From: Arachis hypogaea
Taxonomy: Eukaryota; Streptophyta; Magnoliopsida; Fabales; Fabaceae
Reading direction: 5' to 3'
NCBI RefSeq assembly: GCF_003086295.3
Contig: NC_092038.1
Location: 101,215,837-101,279,836, forward strand
DNA: 64,000 nucleotides
Shown: positions 56,233-64,000 of the stretch, one piece after another
How the letters are laid out: every line of letters begins with the position of its first letter
Position numbering within the stretch: position 1 is the stretch's first letter
Notes under the pieces: generated by a model
What the model was told of the DNA's origin: nothing
Database searches by the model: none
The model's input: only the letters and a program-made list of their open reading frames with translations
Translations under genes and position numbers: made by a program

Positions 56233-57785
56233 TGATGAGCGGATATTTTATACGCTTTTTGGGGGTAATTTCATGTAGATTTTAGCATGTTTCAGTTAGT
56301 TTTTAGTAGAATATTATTAGTTTTTAGGCAAAAATCATATTTCTGGACTTTACTATGAGTTTGTGTGTTTTTCTGTGATTTCAGGTATTTTCTGGCTGAA
56401 ATTGAGGGAGCTGAGCAAAAATCTGACTTAGGCTGAAAAAGGACTGCTGATGCTGTTGGATCCTGACCTCCCTGCACTCGAAATGAATTTTCTGGAGCTA
56501 CAGGAGTCCAATTGGCGCGCTCTCAACGGCGTTGGAAAGTAGACATCCAGGGCTTTCCAGCAATATATAATAGTCTATACTTTGAGCGAGGATAGACGAC
56601 GTAACTTGGCGTTAAACGCCAAGTTCATGCTGCTGTCTGGAGTTAAACGCCAGAAAAACGTCATTATCCGGAGTTGAACGCCCAAAACACGTCATAACCT
56701 GAAGTTTGACGCCAAGAAGGGCCTCCACACGTGGAAAGCTTTAGTCTCAGCCCCAGCACACACCAAGTGGGCCCCAGAAGTGGATTTCTGCACCAATTAT
56801 CTTTAATTATTCATTTTCTGTAAACCTAGGGTACTAGTTTACTATTTAAACAACTTTTACAGACATTTCTGGTACCTGATGACATTCTCAGATCTGAATT
56901 ACATACTTTGTGACGGCATGAGTCTCTAAACTCCATTGTTGGGGGTGAGGAGCTCTGCAGCGTCTCGATGATTTAATACAATTCCTTTGTTTTCCATTCA
57001 AACACGCTTGTTCTTATCTAAGATGTTTATTCGCGCCTAACTGTGGAGAAGGTGATGATCCGTGACACTCATCACCTTCCTCAATCCATGAACATGTGCC
57101 TGACAACCACCTCCGTTCTACATCAGACTGAATGAATATCTCTTAGATTCCCCAACAGAATCTTCGTGGTATAAGCTAGATGGATGGCGGCATTCATGAG
57201 AATCCGGAAAGTCTAAACCTTGTCTGTGGTATTCCGAGTAGGATTCCGGGATTGAATGACTGTGACGTGCTTCAAACTTTAACCTGCTGGGCGTTAGTGA
57301 CAGACGCAAAAGAGTGATTCTATTCCAGTAGGAGCGGGAACCAACCGGTGATTAGCCGTACTGTGACAGAGTGCGTGAGCATAGTTTTCACTGCGAGGAT
57401 GGGAAGTAGCCACTGACAACGGTGACACCCTACATAGAGCTTGCCATGGAAGGAACCTGCGTGTGAGAAGAGGATTTCAAGGAAGAGTTGAAGTCAGAGG
57501 ACAAAGCATCTCCAAAACTCCAACATATTCCCCAGTGCTGCAAATCAAAGTAACATTGTTCCCTCTTTTATCAAATCCAGTAATTTCACTTTTAATCCAA
57601 ATAACCTTGTTAACATCCTAACTAAGATTAATAAAATAAATATTGATTGCTTCAAACCAATAATCTCTGTGGATTCGACCCTTACTCACGTAAGGTATTA
57701 CTTGGACGACCCAGTACACTTGCTGGTTAGTTGTGCGAAACTGTTAAATAGTCCATTAATATTGGCCACACAATTTCGTGCACCA
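56233..57785 (+). repeat. E9 3' LTR (1,553 bp)
   Basis: Same edges as the 5' LTR. Differences seen at about 56486 (G to A), 56577 (C to T), 57091 (G to A) and 57462 (A to G relative to the 5' copy). The first three fit cytosine-deamination-type transitions. Confidence 0.96.
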
Positions 57786-57790
57786 GGCAA

Positions 57791-57993
57791 ATTCGAAATT
57801 CAAAAGATATGATGAGTTTTGAAAAAGATTTGAAAAGAAAAGAAAAATCAAGAAATATGTTTAGGAAAAAAAAAATTTGAAATTGAATTTGAAAGATGAG
57901 AGTTTGTAACATGCTTATGCAAGAAATCATGAATTGAAACGTGAAAATTGGAAAAAATTTGAATTGAAAACGAAATTACCTCCTCCCGACAAT
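57791..57993 (-). other. E8 spacer resumed after E9
   Basis: A-rich sequence with GATTTGAAAAG words, continuing the E8 spacer between word array and third ORF. No gene seen. Confidence 0.7.
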
Positions 57994-58326
57994 CCTGGCG
58001 TTAAACACCCAAATGCTGCATGTTTTGGGCGTTTAACGCCCATGTGCTGCTCTCCTGGGCGTTCAACGCCCAGCTGTTGCTTCTTTCTGGCATTGAACGC
58101 CAGAAAGTCCTTTGTCACTGGGCGTTTTTCTGAACGCCCAGGATGCTGTAATTCTGGCGTTAAACGCCCAGAAGGAGCTTCTTTCTGGCGTTCAACGCCC
58201 AGAAGATGCTTCTTTCTGGCGTTCAACGCCCAGATGGCTATCCTTACTGGTGTTGAACGCCCAGTGGATGCTTCTTTTGGGCGTTCAACGCCCAAAATAT
58301 TTCTTACTGGCTTTTTCACGCCAGTG
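57994..58326. repeat. GGCGTTNAACGCC word array of E8
   Basis: Aligns unit for unit with the E1 array (same stretched unit, same CTGGCTTTTTCACGCCAG end) but with more worn words (GGCGTTAAACACCC, GGCATTGAACGCC). Confidence 0.95.
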
Positions 58327-58498
58327 AGCTTCCAAATTCCCTTGTAACTCTGTGAATTCAAGCAATTGCTATTTTACCTTGAAAATACTTGACATATGCC
58401 TGTAAAAATCAATTAATTAACAAATAAACTTTGTAAATGGCTGGGTTGCCTCCCAGCAAGCGCTTCTTTATTGTCTTTAGCTGGACTATTACTGAGCT

Positions 58499-61400
58499 TT
58501 AATCAAGTCTCAATTTTGAGCATTCTTGCTCAAAATTGCTTTCAAGATAATGTTTAACTCTTTGTCCATTAACAATGAACTTTTTGTTAGAATCATTATC
58601 CTAAAGCTCTACGTATCCATATGGTGACATACTTGTAATCACATATGGACCTCTCCACCGGGATTTTAATTTCCCGGGGAATAATCTGAGCCTAGAATTA
58701 AATAGCAGAACTTTCTGTCCTGGCTCAAAGACTCTGGACGACAGTTTCTTATCATGCCATCTTTTTGCTTTTTCTTTGTAAATTTTTGCATTCTCAAAAG
58801 CATTGAGTCTAAATTCCTCTAGCTCATTTAACTGGAGCAATCGTTTTTCTCCAGCTAACTTGGCATCAAAGTCAGGAATCTGGTTGCCCAGTAGGCCTTA
58901 TGTTCCAGTTCCACTGGCAAGTGACATGCCTTTCCATACACAAGCTGGTATGGAGAGGTCCCTATAGGGGTCTTGAATGCTGTTCTGTATGCCCACAGAG
59001 CATCCTCCAAGCTTCTTGCCCAATCCCTTCTACGGTTAATTACAGTCCGTTCCAGGATTCTTTTGAGTTCTCTATTTGAGACTTCAGCTTGCCCATTTGT
59101 CTGTGGGTGATATGGAATGGCCACCCTGTGGCTAACTCCATAACGAACCAAAGCAGAGTAAAGATGTTTATTGCAGAAATGAGTGCCCCCATCACTGATT
59201 AGTACTCTAGGGGTGCCAAATCTGCTGAAGATGTGTTTCTGGAGGAATTTTAACAATGTCTTAGTGTCATTAGTGGGTGTAGCAATAGCTTCCACCCATT
59301 TGGATACATAATCCACTACCACCAGAATATAAGTATTTGAGTATGATGGTGGGAAAGGCCCCAAAAAGTCAATACCCCATACATCAAACAACTCAATCTC
59401 CAAGATCCCTTATTGAGGCATGGCATAACTGTGAAGCAAATTACCAGATCTTTGGCAACTGTCACAATTAAGTACAAAACTCGGGAATCTTTATAGAGAG
59501 TAGGCCAGTAGAAGCCACATTGGAGGACTCTTGTGGCTGTTCGCTCACTTCCAAAATGTCCTCCATATTGTGATCCATGGCAATGCCATAGGATCTTCTG
59601 CGCTTTTTCTTTAGGCACACATCTACGGATTACTCCATCTGCACATCTCTTGAAGATATATGGTTCATCCCAAAGATAGTACTTTGCATCTGTGATCAAT
59701 TTCTTTGATTGCTGCCTACTGTACTCTTTGGGTATGAATATCAGTGCCTTGTAGTTTGCAATATCTGCAAACCATGGCACTTCCTAGATAGCAAAGAGTT
59801 GCTCATCCGGAAAGGTTTCAGAGATCTCAATAAGAGGGAGGGACGCCCCTTCTACTGGTTCTATTCAGGACAGGTGATCTGCTACTTGGTTCTCTGTCCA
59901 TTTTCTGTCCCTTATTTCTATATCAAACTCTTACAAAAGCAACACCCATCTGATAAGTCTGGGTTTTGAATCCTGCTTTGTGAGTAGATATTTAAGAGCT
60001 GCATGGTCAGTGTACACAATCACTTTTGATCCTACTAAATAGGATCTGAACTTGTCAATGGCATAAACCACTGCAAGTAATTCTTTTTCTGTAGTTGTGT
60101 AGTTCTTCTGTGCGTCATTTAAAACACGGCTAGCATAATAAATAACGTGCAGAAGCTTGTCATGCCTTTGTCCCAACACTGCACCAATGGCATGATCACT
60201 GGCATCACACATCAATTCAAATGGTAATGTCCAGTCTGGTGCAGAGATGACTGGTGCTATGACCAGCTTAGCTTTCAGGGTCTCAAACGCCTGCAGACAC
60301 TCCTTATCAAAGATAAATGGCGCGTCAGCAGCTAGCAGATTACTCAGAGGTTTGGCAATTTTTGAAAAATCTTTTATAAACCTCCTATAGAAGCCGGCAT
60401 GCCCCAGAAAGCTTCTGATTGCCTTAACATTGGCAGGTGGTGGTAATTTTTCAATTACCTCTACCTTAGCTTGATCCACCTCTATACCCTTGTTCGAAAT
60501 TTTGTGCCCAAGGATAATTCCTTCAGTTACCATAAAGTGACATTTTTCCCAGTTTAAAACCAGGTTAGTCTCTTGGCACCTTTTTAGAACAAGTGCTAGA
60601 TGGTCAAGACAGGAGCTGAATGAGTCTCCAAATACTGAAAAGTCATCTGTGAAGACTTCCAGAAATTTTTCCACCATATCAGAGAAAATTGAGAGCATGC
60701 ACCTTTGAAAGGTTGCAGGTGCATTGCACAAGCCAAATGGCATCCTTCTGTATGCAAATACTCCAGATGGAGATGTGAATGCTGTTTTCTCTTGATCTTG
60801 GGGATCTACTGCAATTTGATTATAACCTGAATATCCATCCAGGAAGCAGTAGTATTCATGACCTGCTAGTCTTTCCAGCATCTGGTCTATGAATGGTAAA
60901 GAAAAATGATCCTTTCTGGTGGCTGTATTGAGCCTTCTATAATCAATACACATACGCCACCCTGTAACTGTTCTTGTGGGAACCAGTTCATTTTTTTCAT
61001 TATGGACCACTGTCATGCCACCTTTCTTAGAGACGACTTGGACATGGCTTACCCAGGGGCTATCAGAAATAGGATAAATAATCCCAGCCTCTAGTAACTT
61101 AGTGACCTCTTTCTGCACCACTTCCATCATAACTGGATTCAGCCGCCTTTGTGGTTGAACTACTGGTTTGGCGTCACCCTCCAATATGATCTTGTGCATG
61201 CATCTGACTGGGCTAATGCCCTTAAGATCACTGATGGACCACCCAAGAGCTGTCTTGTGTGTCTTTAGCACTTGAATTAGTGCTTCCTCTTCCTGTGGCT
61301 CTAAGGTAGAGCTTATGATTACAGGAAAGGTATCACCTTCTCCCAGAAATGCATATATTTCAGGGATGGTGGTAATGGTTTGAGCTCGAGTTTAGGAGGT

Positions 61401-63517
61401 TTCTCCTCTTCCTGAGGGATTTTTAGAGGTTATATTATTTTCTCTGATTCCTCTAGATCAGGCTGAACATCCTTAAAGATTTCTTCTAGCTCTGATTCGA
61501 GACTCTCTGCCATATTGACTTCTTTTTCCAGAGAGTCAATAAGATCAACGCTCATGCAGTCATTTTGGGTGTCTGGATGCTGCATAGCTTTGACAACATT
61601 CAACTTGAACTCTTCCTCATTGACTCTCAGGGTTACTTCCCCTTTTTGGACATCAATAAGGGTTCGGCCAGTTGCTAGGAAAGGTCTTCCTAGAATGAGA
61701 GTTTCACTCTTGTGCTCCTCCATTTTCAGCACCACAAAGTCAGTAGGAAAGGCAAATGGCCCAACCTTGACAATCATGTCTTCAATCACGCCTGATGGGT
61801 ATTTAATGGAGCCATCAGCAAGTTGGAGACATATCCGGGTTGGTTTACCTCTTCAGTCAAACCAAGCTTTGTGATAATAGATGCAGGTATTTGATTAATA
61901 CTTGCCCCAAGATCACATAGAGCTTGCTTGGTACAAGTACCTTCTAATGTGCATGGTATCATAAAGCTTCCCGGATCTTTAAGCTTCTCAGGTAAGCTTT
62001 TCAGAATGACTGCACTGCATTCTTAAGCGAGATAAACTTTTTCAGTTTCCCTCCAATCCTTCTTATGACTCAAGATCTCTTTTATGAACTTAGCATAAGA
62101 GGGTATTTGCTCAAGTACCTCTGAGATAGTCTGCAAAGCGGGCAAATTGCTTATCCTGTTTCGCTTGGCGGAGTTTCTGAGGATAAGGCATTTTGGATTT
62201 GTATTCCTCAACCTTAGTTGCTGCAGATTTATTGCCTACAGATGTGGGTTGAGAAGCCTTTTTAGATGGGTTATTATCAGCACTTGTATGTGTCTGATCC
62301 CCCACTGGCATTTGAATGCCAGGGGTGGGAGCTGGAATGGCGTTAGACGCCAACTCCTTACTTGTTGCTGGCGTCTGAACGCCAGAACTGTGCTGCCTTT
62401 GGGCGTTCAACACCAAATCATTGCTTGTTTCTGGCGTTGAACGCCAGGATTGAGCATGGTTTGGGCGTTCAATGCCAGCTTCCCACCCATTCTCTGGCGT
62501 TTGAGCGCCAGAATTGTTCCTCTCTGGGCTCTTACTGTCCTCAGAGGGATTTTGGATAGTTTGCTCATTTCTTAGCTTCCTGCTACCTTGAAGTGATGTT
62601 TTTAATGTTTTTCCACTTCTTAATTGAACTGCTTGGCACTCTTCTGTTATTTGTTTTGATAGCTGTTGTTCTGTTTGCTTCAACTGTACTTCCATATTCA
62701 TATTAGCCATTCTTGTTTCATGTAATATCTCTTTGAATTCGGCTAACTGTTTTGTTAGAAAATCCAATTGCTGATTGAATTTTGTAACTTGTTCTGCAGG
62801 ACTTATTTCAGCAATTACTATTTTAGCCTCTTCTTTCATGGAAGGTTTACTGCTTAGGTACAGATGCTGATTTCTGGCAACTATATCAATGAGCTCTTGA
62901 GCTTCTTATATTGTCTTTCTCATGTGTATAGATCCACCAGTTGTGTGGTCTAGAGAAATCTGAGCTCTTTCTGTAAGCCCATAGTAAAAGATGTCTAACT
63001 GCACCCACTCTGAAAACATTTCAGAGGGGCATTTTCTTAGCATCTCTCTGTATCTTTCCCAGGCATCATAAAGGGATTCATTATCTCCTTGTTTGAAGCC
63101 TTGGATGCTTAACCTTAGCTGTGTCATCCGTTTTGGAGGAAAATAGTGATTCAGGAATTTTTCTGACAATTGTTTCCATGTCTTTATGCTGTTCTTAGGT
63201 TGGTTATTTAACCACCTCTTAGCTTGGTCCTTTACAGCAAATGGAAACAGTAATAATCTGTAGACATCCTGATCTACTTCCTTATCATGTACTGTGTCAG
63301 CAATCTGTAAAAACTGTGCCAGAAACTCTGTAGGTTCTTCTTGTGGAAGATCGGAATACTGGCAACTTTGCTGCACCATGATAATGAGCTGAGGATTCAA
63401 CTCAAAACTACTAACTCCAATGGAGGGTATACATATACTACTCCCATATGAAGCTGTAGTGGGGTTAGCATATGACCCCAGAGTCCTTCTGGACTGTTCA
63501 TTTCCACTTAGGTCCAT
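58499..63517 (-). pseudogene. gag-pol: E8 gag-pol, broken in many places
   Basis: From MDLSGNEQS (63517) to the stop at 58499 all domains are recognisable: gag to 62906, a stop near 62905, linker with word-array peptides (62305-62515), protease region with lesions near 62125 (part of the segment before protease missing), 62025 and 61845, RT with FTDDFSVFG (near 60645), RNase H, and integrase with a stop near 59930, a frame break near 59480, another stop near 59410 and a break near 58850. None of the later domains could be made as one protein. Confidence 0.93.
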
Positions 63518-64000
63518 GATGGAGAAAGGGAGATGACGTGGATTTATTTTATTAATTTTTTTATATTTTCAAAATAATAAAATAAAATAAAATAAAATAA
63601 AATAAAATAAAAATAAAAAATGAAATAAAATAAAAATAGAAATTTGAAAAATATTTTATGAAGATTTTCGAAAAATGAGGAGAGAGAAATTGGTTAGGAT
63701 ATTTTCGAAAATTTTGAGAAAAGATAAGATAGAAGATATGATTTGTAAAAGATAAATATGATAGGAAAAAGATGTAATTGAAGATTGAAAAGATAAATTT
63801 GTTTTGAAAAAGATATTGTAAAGATTTGAAAAAGATATTTATGAGTTGGAAAGATTTTAAGAAGGAAAAGATATAGATTTGTTTTGAAAAAGATATAATA
63901 ATTTTTTTTAAATCTTAAAAGGATAAGATTTGAAAATTTTTGAAATTGAAATCTGAATTTTTATAAAAAAAAATTCGAAAAAGTAGCTTAAAAATAGTTA
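63518..64000 (-). other. E8 leader, runs off the window
   Basis: A/T-rich, with an (AAAAT)n run at about 63577-63640 and GATATGATTTGTAAAAGAT-like words. The primer site and 5' LTR should lie just beyond the right edge. Confidence 0.75.

Larger units (their letters stand above)
45449..57785 (+). mobile_element. E9: complete young Athila-type element, 12,337 bp
   Basis: Equal-length LTRs (1,553 bp), a perfect GGCAA duplication, perfect tRNA-Asp primer site, gag-pol, word array, third ORF and 3' UTR. By eye the two LTRs differ at only four positions (about 99.7% identical), making it the youngest datable insertion here. Both ORFs nevertheless carry one nonsense codon (51935 in integrase, 54230 in the third ORF). 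It is the only plus-strand element with a pol in the window. Confidence 0.97.
39154..64000 (-). mobile_element. E7: Ty3/gypsy element inserted in E4, only its 3' part visible
   Basis: Visible E7 sequence is the 3' LTR (39154-40619), 3' UTR (40620-42053) and the C-terminal part of a third ORF (42054-42575). From 42576 it is interrupted by E8 (with E9 inside), which runs past the window edge. The left target-duplication copy would be TGACG (39149-39153). The LTR sequence is unlike that of E1, E5, E8 and E9, so it is a different family, though the third ORF looks distantly related. Confidence 0.75.
42576..64000 (-). mobile_element. E8: Athila-type element inserted in E7, 5' LTR out of view, interrupted by E9
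   Basis: E8 comprises the 3' LTR (42576-44131), 3' UTR, a nearly deleted third ORF (45204-45340), then after E9 the word array (57994-58326), a badly broken gag-pol (58499-63517) and the leader to the window end. Left target-duplication copy ATGCA (42571-42575). Sequence is closest to E1 and E9. It is clearly older than E9, with many frame breaks. Confidence 0.9.

Noticed and set aside
58112..58327. ORFs made of VKRPEGASFW / ALNAQ-like peptides over the word arrays
   Set aside because: They are the palindromic array read in one frame or another, present on both strands, without a consistent start.

Overview
The window is plant nuclear DNA made almost entirely of LTR retrotransposons inserted into one another. 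I recognise no host gene, rRNA, tRNA gene or CRISPR array. The dense GGCGTTNAACGCC word arrays inside Athila-type Ty3/gypsy elements point to a legume, most likely Arachis (peanut, where FIDEL-like Athila relatives abound). That genus call comes from recalled family resemblance, not a search.

Left part (1-14003). E1 (minus, <1-8744) is an Athila-type element whose 5' LTR, tRNA-Asp primer site, uninterrupted 1,676-codon gag-pol and first codons of a third ORF are in view. It sits in the protease region of an older decayed element, E2 (minus, 8745-13817). The LTR at 12248-13817 has a primer site and gag on one side and the 3' internal end of another element (E3, 13818-14003) on the other. 14004-17980 is AT-rich, low in coding signal, with short and degenerate repeats and one unrecognised ORF.

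Middle and right (about 17980-64000). The host layer is E4, a decayed Tat/Retand-type Ty3/gypsy element on the minus strand. It has a 3' LTR near 17980-18688, an extra ORF antisense to pol (19278-20849 continuing at 32442-32820), pol pieces at 33831-36760 and 38463-39153, and then leaves view under a younger insertion. Three elements broke E4: E5 (20850-32436, complete, TSD TAGGG), E6 (36761-38457, solo LTR, TSD CTCTA) and E7 (39154 onward). E8 is inserted in the third ORF of E7, and E9 (45449-57785, complete, TSD GGCAA, LTRs nearly identical) in E8. This gives four layers: E9 in E8 in E7 in E4.

In E1, E5, E8 and E9 the order is LTR, tRNA-Asp primer site, A/T-rich leader, gag-protease-RT-RNase H-integrase in one frame, a palindromic word array, a third ORF (plant-transposon-protein type, coiled coil, no membrane segment), 3' UTR, LTR. 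Gag would form the particle, protease would cut the polyprotein, RT/RNase H would copy the RNA from the tRNA-Asp primer, and integrase would insert the DNA with 5-bp duplications, which are seen here.

The most interesting structure is a short hairpin (8-9 bp stem, loop AGGA in sense) followed by TAAGTTTGGTGT. It stands both just before the third ORF and just before the 3' LTR. Its closing base pair covaries with position, and the unrelated-sequence element E7 has an equivalent hairpin with a different stem.
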